NCBI RefSeq assembly: GCF_000306765.2
Contig: NC_017943.1
Location: 1-64,000, forward strand
Source: Haloferax mediterranei ATCC 33500
Lineage (GTDB): Archaea > Halobacteriota > Halobacteria > Halobacteriales > Haloferacaceae
Direction of reading: 5' to 3'
Length of the DNA stretch: 64,000 nucleotides
This document shows positions 34,888 to 43,187 of the stretch, piece by piece; the first letter of the stretch is position 1, and every line of letters begins with the position of its first letter. The notes beneath the pieces are model-generated. The model worked only from the letters and a program-made list of their open reading frames with translations. It was not told where the DNA came from and did not search any database. The position numbers were made by a program, and so were the translations under genes.

Positions 34888-36039
34888 ATGAAAATCACCG
34901 GGTACGACCTCTACGAACTCCCTCCGCGCTGGTTATTCCTCAAGATAGAGACCGATGAGGGGCTCGTTGGATGGGGAGAGCCAATCGTCGAAGGGCGAGC
35001 AAAAACGGTGAAGACGGCTGTCTCGGAGATGCTTGACGGCTACCTCGTCGGCAAGGACCCGCTTCGAATCGAAGACCACTGGCAAGCGCTGTATCGAAGC
35101 GGGTTCTACCGTGGCGGGCCGATTCTTATGAGCGCAATCGCGGGCATCAATCAGGCGCTGTGGGACATCAAAGGAAAGCACTACGACGCTCCCGTCTACG
35201 AACTCCTCGGTGGCAAGAGCCGAGACAAAATCAGAGTGTATCAGTGGGTCGGTGGTGACCGTCCTGACGATGTCATCGAGGAGGCCCATCGGCTCGTCGA
35301 CACCGGCTACACCGCACTCAAGATGGACGCGACGAACCAGACGCGGCACATCGAAACGGCCGCCTCGATAGAGCAGGTCGTCGACCGAATTCGGAAGGTC
35401 AGAGAGGCGGTCGACAACACGGTCGACATCGGCGTCGACTTCCGCGGCCGTGTCTCGAAGTCGATGGCGAAGATGCTCACTAATCGGCTCTCCGACCTGG
35501 ACCTCATGTTCGTCGAAGAACCAGTACTTCCGGAGAACGTCGAATATCTCCCGGAAATCGCCACCCAGTCGCAAATCCCAATCGCGACAGGCGAACGACT
35601 CTACTCGCGGTGGGACTTCAAACAGCTCTTTGGCGGAGGCGCTATCGACCTGATTCAGCCAGTCGTCTCCCACGCAGGCGGTATCTCCGAGATGGTCAAA
35701 CTCGCAACCATGGCAGAAGCGTACGATGTCGGAATCGCTCCGAACTGTCCGCTCGGCCCGATTGCACTCGCGGCCTCGCTACAGGTCGATACGCACATTC
35801 CGAACCTCGTCGTCCAAGACAACGGGTTCGACATTCACTCACCCGACCGCGGCCCCGCATACGACTACCTCGAAGACACGAGCGTCTTCAGCTTCAAAGA
35901 TGGCTACCTCGACACGCTCGATGAGCCGGGGCTCGGTATCTCAATCGACGAGGAAACCGTCGAAGCACGCTCGGGCGCTCACGTCGAGTGGCACAACCCG
36001 ACGTGGCGGAACGAAGACGGGAGTATCACTGACTGGTAG
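34888..36039 (+). CDS. Enolase-superfamily sugar-acid dehydratase, DgoD-like
   Basis: A 383-residue mandelate-racemase/muconate-lactonising enzyme superfamily protein closest to D-galactonate dehydratase. Metal ligands Asp184 (GVDFRGR), a Glu in FVEEPVLP and a Glu in ATGERLYSR are present. The catalytic His262 in VVSHAGGISE is present. The general-acid His that follows the first metal Asp in E. coli DgoD (DFHGR) is Arg186 here (DFRGR), so the substrate or mechanism may differ. The ATG at 34888 begins MKITGYDLYELPP, the natural family start; a longer frame upstream is not needed. With a Gdh-like enzyme nearby, it may dehydrate a sugar acid to a 2-keto-3-deoxy acid. Confidence 0.83.
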   Translation: MKITGYDLYELPPRWLFLKIETDEGLVGWGEPIVEGRAKTVKTAVSEMLDGYLVGKDPLRIEDHWQALYRSGFYRGGPILMSAIAGINQALWDIKGKHYDAPVYELLGGKSRDKIRVYQWVGGDRPDDVIEEAHRLVDTGYTALKMDATNQTRHIETAASIEQVVDRIRKVREAVDNTVDIGVDFRGRVSKSMAKMLTNRLSDLDLMFVEEPVLPENVEYLPEIATQSQIPIATGERLYSRWDFKQLFGGGAIDLIQPVVSHAGGISEMVKLATMAEAYDVGIAPNCPLGPIALAASLQVDTHIPNLVVQDNGFDIHSPDRGPAYDYLEDTSVFSFKDGYLDTLDEPGLGISIDEETVEARSGAHVEWHNPTWRNEDGSITDW

Positions 36040-36105
36040 TCGTCCTGCTGTTTTCTCGCCGGTCCGCCACGAAACCGTTAAACCGCTCTTCTCCGACCTC
36101 GTGAT

Positions 36106-36849
36106 ATGACAGACCGGAGCCAGGTACCGACGCTCTCCGCGCCGAAAAAAACGTTCGCCCTCATCGAGGAGATGGCGGACCGTGACGGGCCGGTCCGCGT
36201 CTCGGACCTCGCTGAGGAACTCGGATTCACGCGGAGCACGACCTACAAGCATCTCGCAACGCTACGCGAACTCGGATACGTCAGAAAAGTCGGCGTGGAA
36301 TATGCGCTGTCGTATCGGTTCGTGTTGTTCGGAACGCGTATTCGGGGGCGCTCTCCGTTGTACCGCGCCTCGAACGAACTCATCGACCAACTCGCCGAGA
36401 CGACAAACGAAACGACGGGACTTCTCGTCAAACAGGGTTCCTACGGCGTCAATCTCTACCAATCGACCAGCGACCGTTCGGAGACGGTCGAAATCGACCA
36501 ACACCTCCACTGTACCGCGCCGGGGAAAGCGATACTCGCGCACCTCACGGACGAGCAGGTCGACCACGTTGTCGACGCTGTCGGTCTCCCCGCGCGCACG
36601 GACAACACCATTACAGACCCGGGCGTGCTCGCAGATGAGTTGACGAACGTCCGCGAGCGCGGCATCGCCATCGAGCGAGGAGAGCAACACCCTGACCAAA
36701 ACGGGGTTGCGGTCGCTTTCGAACACGACAACGAGGTAGCCGCCGTGTACGTCGTCGGCCATGCCGACCGCTTGAGTAGCAAACGACTCGAAGAAAACAT
36801 TCCCGGGATGGTGCTCGGAACGGTTCGACGGACCAAAGAGTTGCTCTGA
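36106..36849 (+). CDS. IclR family transcriptional regulator
   Basis: A 247-residue protein. The N-terminal winged helix (VSDLAEELGFTRSTTYKHL) is at about 25-70 and the IclR effector domain follows (TAPGKAILAHLTDEQ). Such proteins commonly control sugar-acid pathways in haloarchaea. It follows the dehydratase gene by 66 bp and converges with the dehydrogenase gene 18 bp away. It probably controls this catabolic island; candidate sites are the palindromes at 28437 and the AGTCAAACT element near 27040. Confidence 0.9.
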   Translation: MTDRSQVPTLSAPKKTFALIEEMADRDGPVRVSDLAEELGFTRSTTYKHLATLRELGYVRKVGVEYALSYRFVLFGTRIRGRSPLYRASNELIDQLAETTNETTGLLVKQGSYGVNLYQSTSDRSETVEIDQHLHCTAPGKAILAHLTDEQVDHVVDAVGLPARTDNTITDPGVLADELTNVRERGIAIERGEQHPDQNGVAVAFEHDNEVAAVYVVGHADRLSSKRLEENIPGMVLGTVRRTKELL

Positions 36850-36867
36850 GTCTGCGGTCGCTTGCGG

Positions 36868-37938
36868 TTACCGTTCCGACGGGGGGACGAACTCGACGGC
36901 TGTCTTGATCTGTTCTTTGTTTCGCTCGAAGGCGGCCGACGGGTCCGCTGCCGGAACAACTTCGGTAACCACGTCGTCGATGAACCAGTCCGGAAGCGAC
37001 GATACGGTATCGATAGCCATCTCGAAGTGCGGGATGTGAGAGTTGACGCTCCCGACGAGCGCCTTGTTTTGCAGCACCATCTCGCGATGGAGTCGCCCAC
37101 CGTCGATTTCGAACTCCCAGTCGCTCGGAACGCCAAGGAGTGCTCCCACGCCGTTCGGTGCGAGCGCATCGAGAACCTCGAACGCGTGTTTCGCGTACCC
37201 GGTGGCCTCGATGGCGATGTCGACGTGTCCGTATTCGGTTGGAATCTCTGGTACCGGTGTCTCCCGCGAATCAACGTAGGTCGCTCCGAGTTTTTCGATG
37301 ATGTCGATGCTCGGGTCCGGTCGGTCTCGCCGCCCCAGACAGTAGAGGTCGTCTACGTCGCGGGCGAGTCGCGCCAGCGTCAACAGTCCGAGCGGGCCGT
37401 TCCCGAGGACGAGCGCCGACTCCGGTTCCCACGAAAACGCCGCCCGCGTCGCGAACGCGTGTTGAATCGCCTTTTCGGCGTTGCTCATCGGTTCGACGAG
37501 GAAGCCGTGGGGAGCGAGCGACTCCGGAATCTCCACGAGGAACTCGGCCGCGCTCGTGAAGTACTCAGACATATAGCCGTGAGCGTCCACGATACCACGT
37601 TCGAGGTACTTCCCGTCGGGAGCCATGTCCGGTTCGCCGCGCTCGAAGTACTCGTTCGTCCCGTCCGGCGGCCGTCGAACGGTCGGAATGACGATATCAC
37701 CTTCCTCGAAGCCCGTCGTCGTCGGGTCGACGACGACACCGATGGCTTCGTGGCCGAGTATCTGGTAGTCGTCACCCGGTGGGAAACCACCGTGAGTTCC
37801 CTTGATAACCTCGTGGTCGGTGCCGTCGACGCCAACTCTAAGCGTCTTGACCAGAACCTCCCCGTCCGCTGGTTCGGGTGTCGGAACGTCGATGACCCGA
37901 GGGGATTCCTCGCCGCGATGGACGGCTATCGCACGCAT
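36868..37938 (-). CDS. gdh: Glucose-dehydrogenase-like zinc MDR dehydrogenase
   Basis: A 356-residue medium-chain dehydrogenase that strongly resembles haloarchaeal glucose 1-dehydrogenase. It shows VGVDGTDHEVI with the catalytic Asp38 in place of Cys, the zinc ligands His63/Glu64 in LGHEAIGVV, the nucleotide loop VLGNGPLGLLTLA and a basic segment GRRDRPDP after the second strand, as in NADP-using enzymes. The known enzyme oxidises glucose; in this locus glucosamine is a sensible alternative substrate, giving glucosaminate. Cytoplasmic. Single gene with its own promoter. Confidence 0.85.
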   Translation of the reverse strand: MRAIAVHRGEESPRVIDVPTPEPADGEVLVKTLRVGVDGTDHEVIKGTHGGFPPGDDYQILGHEAIGVVVDPTTTGFEEGDIVIPTVRRPPDGTNEYFERGEPDMAPDGKYLERGIVDAHGYMSEYFTSAAEFLVEIPESLAPHGFLVEPMSNAEKAIQHAFATRAAFSWEPESALVLGNGPLGLLTLARLARDVDDLYCLGRRDRPDPSIDIIEKLGATYVDSRETPVPEIPTEYGHVDIAIEATGYAKHAFEVLDALAPNGVGALLGVPSDWEFEIDGGRLHREMVLQNKALVGSVNSHIPHFEMAIDTVSSLPDWFIDDVVTEVVPAADPSAAFERNKEQIKTAVEFVPPSER

Positions 37939-38264
37939 TACAGCATCCTCCGTCCGCTTCGGTCGTCCGGTGCGTCGTATCTCGCGCTGTTCGACCTGCC
38001 CATCGGACTGTGCCGCATCCGGTGTCGTGAGCCGGTGTCACCAACACAGGGGGCGCTCGGTAAGGCAATCATCACGACACACGTCACTGGGTTGGGACAA
38101 ATACCTTCGGGTAACCAGTAGTTTCGCCCGCGCACGACGCTCCGACGAATCGGAGAAAAGAAATTCGATGGACCGAGGATGGTCGTGTGCTGGCAGGCCA
38201 GCACGCCGAGAGTGCTGACAGCCGGGTCGAACTCCGGCGGGTCAGCGGCTAGCTACGAGTCCTG
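37939..38264. other. Intergenic region with a perfect hairpin
   Basis: No gene is supported here. A perfect palindromic hairpin GTGCTGGCAGGCCAGCAC lies at 38187-38204, about 60 bp past the stop of the last chitinase gene on the minus strand. It could act in transcript ending, but no T-run follows. Confidence 0.35.
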
Positions 38265-39683
38265 TCACTCGCTCGTGAACGGAGCGAAGATGGACGAGAA
38301 CTCGTATGGCTCTTGGTCGATGCCGCTTTTCACGGGCGACACCTCGCCGGAACCGGTTCCGTTGTCCCGGTCGATAGACCAGAACGAAAGTAGGCCGATG
38401 TCGTTGTCCTGCGCGAAGGTGAGGACCTGTTTCGCGTCGGCCTGCGTAAACTTCCCACCGACGTTGTTCACGCCAATCATCGGCGTGATTCCGACCATGC
38501 TCCAGCGTTCGCCGGCCGATTTGTCGGGGAACAGAGTGCCGAGGTCATCGTGGAGGTTGCTGGCCGACTGGGTCACGATATCGCCGCTCGGTTCGACCCA
38601 CCCGTAGTTCATCGTCATGATGTTCACCGTATCGATGGTGACTCCCTTGTCGATGGCGTCCTGAAGCACGTCTTTGCCCTGTGCGGTCAGTCCCTTCGTC
38701 GACGTGGGGAGCGTAAAGGAGACGCTGACCTCGGGGCGTCGCTCTTGAAGCATCGCGAGCGCCTCGTTTCGGCGCTTGACCGTGCTCATGGCGAACGCCT
38801 CTTCGTCGATGTCCAGGTGCGTCGCGCCGTACGCATCGACGACCGTCTCGAAGTGGTCGGCGAGAACCGCCGGGTCGTCGGTTCCATCGGCGAGATACGG
38901 CCCTGCCGCGCCGCCGAAGGCGATGATGACCTCGCCGCCAGCAGCGTGGATGTCGTCGATATAGCCGCCGACGGACGACTCACCCACGAGTTGGTTCGAA
39001 TCGCCGTCCCACGCCGGCTTTCCGTCCGGCCCTGCGAGCACGAATGCGAGATGGAAGTAGTTCGTCCCTGCTTTTTTCGCGTGGTCTATCGGTGCCGTCT
39101 CCGAATTCGTCGAGACGTGGTCGTAGGGTGCGAAGACGTTCGACGGAAGGCTGCCTGTTGGCGTTCCGCCGCCATCTGACGATTCGACGGTGACGGTCTT
39201 GTCCGTCGTATCGGTTGCACCGTCTGACCCCGTAACTGTGAGTTTGACCCCGTAGGAACCAGTCGATTCGAACGAGTGTGAAACTGTCTTCCCGCTCGCA
39301 CTCGCGCCGTCAGTGAAGGACCAGTCGTAGGTATCGACTGTACCGGTCGATTCGCTCGCATCGAACGAGACCGACGTCCCCGGCGTCACAGTCGCGTCGT
39401 CGATGGTAAACGCCGCCGTCAGACTCTCGTCGTCGCCACCGTCATCGGGGCCGACTTTGGTCCAGTAGGCTGAATCCGTAGACGGTTCGGCATTTCGGGA
39501 GGCGATGTCGGCTTCCCAGATGTAACCCTCGTAGGTGACGCGGTCGCCTTTCTCGTATAGCGTCGTTTCGTCCCACTTCGGCGGGGACTCGGCCGATACT
39601 GCTGTCGATGCTGCGCCCACGCCGGCAACCGACGTGACGAGTGCTGATACGTTCCGGAGATAGGTTCGGCGGTTCTGTGTCAT
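38265..39683 (-). CDS. Secreted modular GH18 chitinase (T-x-x-D-x-D-x-E type)
   Basis: A 472-residue protein. Tat motif NRRTYLRN, then mature modules: a CBM5/12-like chitin-binding module (YEKGDRVTYEGYIWEA, about 35-70), a PKD domain (FDASESTGTVDTYDWSFTDG, about 85-165) and a GH18 barrel (about 180-472). The active-site strand reads THLDIDEE at 288-295. The acid/base Glu295 and the supporting Asp residues are kept, while the first position of the usual DGxDxDWE is Thr. It is the last of four related genes on the same strand. Confidence 0.85.
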   Translation of the reverse strand: MTQNRRTYLRNVSALVTSVAGVGAASTAVSAESPPKWDETTLYEKGDRVTYEGYIWEADIASRNAEPSTDSAYWTKVGPDDGGDDESLTAAFTIDDATVTPGTSVSFDASESTGTVDTYDWSFTDGASASGKTVSHSFESTGSYGVKLTVTGSDGATDTTDKTVTVESSDGGGTPTGSLPSNVFAPYDHVSTNSETAPIDHAKKAGTNYFHLAFVLAGPDGKPAWDGDSNQLVGESSVGGYIDDIHAAGGEVIIAFGGAAGPYLADGTDDPAVLADHFETVVDAYGATHLDIDEEAFAMSTVKRRNEALAMLQERRPEVSVSFTLPTSTKGLTAQGKDVLQDAIDKGVTIDTVNIMTMNYGWVEPSGDIVTQSASNLHDDLGTLFPDKSAGERWSMVGITPMIGVNNVGGKFTQADAKQVLTFAQDNDIGLLSFWSIDRDNGTGSGEVSPVKSGIDQEPYEFSSIFAPFTSE

Positions 39684-39698
39684 TGTTGAGTCGTGAAT

Positions 39699-39756
39699 GC
39701 TTTCTGCGTCATTGGTTGGTTGTGAAGGCTTTCTGCGTCATTGGTTGGTTGTGAAC
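39699..39756. repeat. 29-bp tandem duplication over a chitinase stop codon
   Basis: Copies 39699-39727 and 39728-39756 are identical except for the last base and include the last codons and the TGA of the upstream chitinase. The duplication thus repeats the C-terminal coding end in the spacer between two chitinase genes. Confidence 0.85.
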
Positions 39757-41180
39757 GGATTGAAGAGAGACGAGAATTCGAACGGTTCCTGCTCGATGAG
39801 GGTGCTCTCGTAGAGTTTGTCGCCTTTGCCGTTGTCGCGGACGAGTTCCCAGAACGAGAGCAACCGAAGGTCGTGGTTCTGTGCGAAGTCGAGGACCTGT
39901 CTGGCGTCCTCCTGATAGAATGTCCCGCCGATGTCGTTGACGCCGATCATCGGCGTGAGTCCGAGCATGCTCCAGCGTTCGCTGGCTGATTTGTTGGGGT
40001 AGAGGTCGCCGAGTTGCTTGTGGACGCTCTCGGCCGCACTGATGGCGTTTTCGGCGTTCGGCTCGATGTCCGCGCCGTAGTCCATGACCATCAGGTTGAC
40101 TGCGTCGAGTTCGACGCCTTTCGAGACAGCGTCTTCGAGGACGAACAGCACGTCATTCGACGAGTGGCCGGGGAGACCCGAAGGCATCACCGGCAGAGTG
40201 TACGAAACGTGCAGGTCGGGGTACTCGTCTTGCAACATGACAAGCGCCTCGTTCCGTCGTCGAATCGACTCCTCGTCGCGGCTGATAAGCGACTCTTCGT
40301 CGAAGTCGATGTACGTGAGGTCGTACGTATCCACGACCGTCGCGTAGGCGTCTTTCAACTCGCTCGCACTCGTCGTCGCCTCGGCGAGGTACGTCCCGTT
40401 GAGACCGCCAAAGGAGACGATGACTTCGCCGCCGTGTTGGTCCCGGAGTTCGGTGAGTTGGGTGCCGACATCGAGCCAGTTGCTCGGTTCGCCGACCTTC
40501 TGGCTTCCGGCCCATGCCGGGTCGCCGTTTCCATCAGCGAGGACGAACGCGAGCGTGAAGTACTTCGTTCCGGCCGCCTCGACGTTGGCTGCGAGCGAGA
40601 GTTGGTCTTCCAGCATCATATCGACGTACGGGGCGAAGACGCTGTCCGGGATTGGGTTGGCAGACGGGACGCCGTCGGCGTCGACCGTGAGGTTCCGCGT
40701 CGCATCGGCGGTGTTCCCGTCGGCGTCGGTCACCGTCAGCGAGATGGTGTAGTCGCCGGTTGCGTCGTACGCGTGAGCGGTGGTAAGCCCCGTCCCCGTC
40801 GTTCCGTCGCCGAAGTCCCACTCGTAGCTGCTCAGGTCGCCGGTCGACGCGCTGGCGTCGCAGGTGACCTCGGTTCCGGGTTGGACGAACGTGGCACTCA
40901 CGTCGAACGCGGCCGTCGGGGGGTCTCCTGCATTGTCGGCGGGTTCGATTCCTTTCCACATATTCGCGTCGGCGCTCGGTTCGTCACCTTTCGTCCACCA
41001 TTTTGCCTCCCAGATGTGGGCATCGTGGACGACGCGGTCGCCGTCGGTGTAGACCGTATCTGGGTCCCACTGCGGGTAGTCACCGGCCGCTTTCACTGAC
41101 TGGATTCCTGCTGTCGAGAGTCCCGCAACCCCGGTCAGTCCCGCGATGGACCGGAGTATCGAGCGTCGATTCTGTTTCAT
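39738..41180 (-). CDS. Secreted modular GH18 chitinase (T-x-x-D-x-D-x-E type)
   Basis: A 480-residue protein from the ATG at 41180, which overlaps the preceding chitinase stop (ATGA). Tat motif NRRSILRS, a CBM5/12-like module (YTDGDRVVHDAHIWEAKWW), a PKD domain (YEWDFGDGTTGTG) and a GH18 barrel. The catalytic strand reads TYIDFDEE at 289-296 with Glu296. It is most similar in active-site type to the gene downstream, and different from the two genes upstream. The long reading frame extending to 41474 lies within the neighbouring gene and is not the start. Confidence 0.87.
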   Translation of the reverse strand: MKQNRRSILRSIAGLTGVAGLSTAGIQSVKAAGDYPQWDPDTVYTDGDRVVHDAHIWEAKWWTKGDEPSADANMWKGIEPADNAGDPPTAAFDVSATFVQPGTEVTCDASASTGDLSSYEWDFGDGTTGTGLTTAHAYDATGDYTISLTVTDADGNTADATRNLTVDADGVPSANPIPDSVFAPYVDMMLEDQLSLAANVEAAGTKYFTLAFVLADGNGDPAWAGSQKVGEPSNWLDVGTQLTELRDQHGGEVIVSFGGLNGTYLAEATTSASELKDAYATVVDTYDLTYIDFDEESLISRDEESIRRRNEALVMLQDEYPDLHVSYTLPVMPSGLPGHSSNDVLFVLEDAVSKGVELDAVNLMVMDYGADIEPNAENAISAAESVHKQLGDLYPNKSASERWSMLGLTPMIGVNDIGGTFYQEDARQVLDFAQNHDLRLLSFWELVRDNGKGDKLYESTLIEQEPFEFSSLFNPFTTNQ

Positions 41181-42889
41181 TGATTCACTTGTCCGTCGAT
41201 GGCGTCGAGAAGTGACCCGTTGTAGTCTTGCGACAGTTCCCAGAACATTACGCCGCCGAGTCCTTCCGACTTCGCGAGTTTGACCTTCTCTTCGATGGAT
41301 GCGGGGTCGTCGTAACTGATGAATATCCCTTTTTCCTCGTTCCAGAGCCACGGCACCTGCCCCTGTTCGTTGACGTTCTTTTGCCAGCCGTCGGCACCCT
41401 CGTAGTTCTCTTCGAGGTCGCCGTAGTCGAACGCACCGGTGTTTGCTTGGTCGGAACCGAGAAGGTGGTTCCACGTTCCTGGTGGGATGACCTCGTTTTG
41501 GTACTGCGGGTCACCTTGCTGCCAGTCGGACAGCGAGAAGGTGTCCCAAATCCCGTTTTCGACCTTACAGCCGCGGCCGTAGAACGGGAGACCGAGTACG
41601 AGGCTGGCGGGGTCTTCGACCGGTTCTCCGTAATCTTCCCACTGCATCCAGTCGACCCAGTAGCCTTGTTCTTTCCAGATTTCGAGCGTCGTTTCGAGGG
41701 TGTACTGCTGGGCGTCCCCGGATGGTGGGTAGTCGTCCGGCGTGCCGTAAATCGGGGCGTTTAGCCCGGCAGTCTCGTGCCAGACGCCGGTGAAATCGTA
41801 CGACATCATGTAGATTTCGTCGACGACGCGTTCGACCTCGCGGTGTTTGACTAACGAGGCGTTCCAGTCTGAACCGCCGTTTGCGACCGAGAGATAGTAC
41901 GTTCGGCCGTCTTCTTCCTCGACGGTGTCGAGTTTGTTCCGAACGGCTTTGAGGAGTTTGACGTGGTTTGCTGGTCCTTCCGAACTTCCACACTCACAGG
42001 CACCCCTGTTCGGACCGGGGTGTTCCCAGTCGATGTCGATGCCGTCGAAGTCGTACTTCCGCATGAGTGAAACCGCGGTTTCGGCGAACCGAGTTCGGTT
42101 CGCCTCGTTTGCGGCGGCGTCCTCGAACCCGGGCGAGAGTGCCCACCCACCGATAGAGAGTTTGAGCGTCGTATCCGCGGCCGGACCCTGCTTGAGGTCG
42201 GCAAACGACTGGAGCAGTCCTTTGTGGTCGACTTCGCTGTCCGGGATGACCACGCTTCCGTCGGATTTCACGTTGAGGAACGCGTACAGTACGTCGGTCA
42301 CCTTGTCGAAGGGGATGTCTTCGGGGTAGTACTGATAGTCCTCGTTCCCCTTCCAACTCGGATAGTAGCCGACGACACTGAACTCGTCCGACGGGGCGTT
42401 CTGCGAGACGGTGACCTGTTTCGATGTCGTATCGGTTCCGTCCTCGTTTCCGACGGTGAGTGTGACCGTATACTCCTTTTCCGACTCGTAGGTGTGTGTT
42501 ACGGTCTCTCCCGTTCCGGTCGCTCCGTCGCCGAAGTCCCACTCGTAACTCGTGGGACTTCCGCTGGACCCGCTCGCGTCGAAGGAAATCTCGACACCCG
42601 GTTCGACGTAGGTGTCGCTCGCGGTGAATGCGGCTTTTATGCCACCGCCGCCACCGGCCTCTCCGATTTGTTTCCACATGTTCGCGTCGGTGGTCGGCTC
42701 GTCGCCTTTCGTCCACCACTTGGCTTCCCAGATGTAGCCGTTGTGAGTGACGCGGTCACCGCCCGTATATGCCACGTCTGGCTCCCACGTTGGTGGTGTT
42801 TCTGCTGCCGATGCGGTTGCGCTCGCGCCCGAAAGGAGTGCGAGCAGGGCTGACGTATTCCGTAGGTAGCTTCGTCTGCTCTGTCTCAT
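41177..42889 (-). CDS. Secreted modular GH18 chitinase (classical DGIDIDWE)
   Basis: A 570-residue protein. Signal region SRRSYLRN with Tat motif, CBM5/12-like module (YTGGDRVTHNGYIWEAKWW), a short Gly-rich linker, a PKD domain (YEWDFGDGATGTG) and a GH18 domain from about 180. The full catalytic motif DGIDIDWE is at 282-289 with Glu289 as acid/base. A ChiA-type insertion is suggested by the extra length. Expected to be exported folded by Tat and to bind and cut chitin outside the cell. Confidence 0.9.
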   Translation of the reverse strand: MRQSRRSYLRNTSALLALLSGASATASAAETPPTWEPDVAYTGGDRVTHNGYIWEAKWWTKGDEPTTDANMWKQIGEAGGGGGIKAAFTASDTYVEPGVEISFDASGSSGSPTSYEWDFGDGATGTGETVTHTYESEKEYTVTLTVGNEDGTDTTSKQVTVSQNAPSDEFSVVGYYPSWKGNEDYQYYPEDIPFDKVTDVLYAFLNVKSDGSVVIPDSEVDHKGLLQSFADLKQGPAADTTLKLSIGGWALSPGFEDAAANEANRTRFAETAVSLMRKYDFDGIDIDWEHPGPNRGACECGSSEGPANHVKLLKAVRNKLDTVEEEDGRTYYLSVANGGSDWNASLVKHREVERVVDEIYMMSYDFTGVWHETAGLNAPIYGTPDDYPPSGDAQQYTLETTLEIWKEQGYWVDWMQWEDYGEPVEDPASLVLGLPFYGRGCKVENGIWDTFSLSDWQQGDPQYQNEVIPPGTWNHLLGSDQANTGAFDYGDLEENYEGADGWQKNVNEQGQVPWLWNEEKGIFISYDDPASIEEKVKLAKSEGLGGVMFWELSQDYNGSLLDAIDGQVNQ

Positions 42890-43093
42890 AGTTGGTGTCG
42901 CCCGTCAGTGGGTCGTGTAATGGTCGGAATCACCGTTGTCAGAGGGTGCAGCGTTGAACTCCCGCGGTCTCTCCCGATTTTTCACGTCCCTCCCGACGTG
43001 CTGACGACAGATACCGTACTGAGCATTAGTTATTAAATGTTGGCACTGTCTAAATTTTAGTATTTTGAAAAAGAATTTTTACAGCCGCTATCT

Positions 43094-43119
43094 GGCGTCC
43101 CTCGCGGCGAGGGGACGCC
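43094..43119 (-). terminator. Hairpin with downstream T-run after the first chitinase gene
   Basis: On the minus strand, about 70 bp past the stop at 43188, arms GGCGTCCC and GGGACGCC with additional internal pairing form a strong hairpin, followed about 20 nt later by TTCTTTTTC. This would separate transcription of the first chitinase from the next three. The spacer 42890-43093 also holds an AT-rich promoter-like region and the 11-mer GGCACTGTCTA (43042), identical to IS6 ends. Confidence 0.5.
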
Positions 43120-43187
43120 ACGATTAGTGCACGTACTGCGTGTTCTGTGCGTTTACAGACCCGTGTGGTCTGTGTGCTCTCTGTGTC

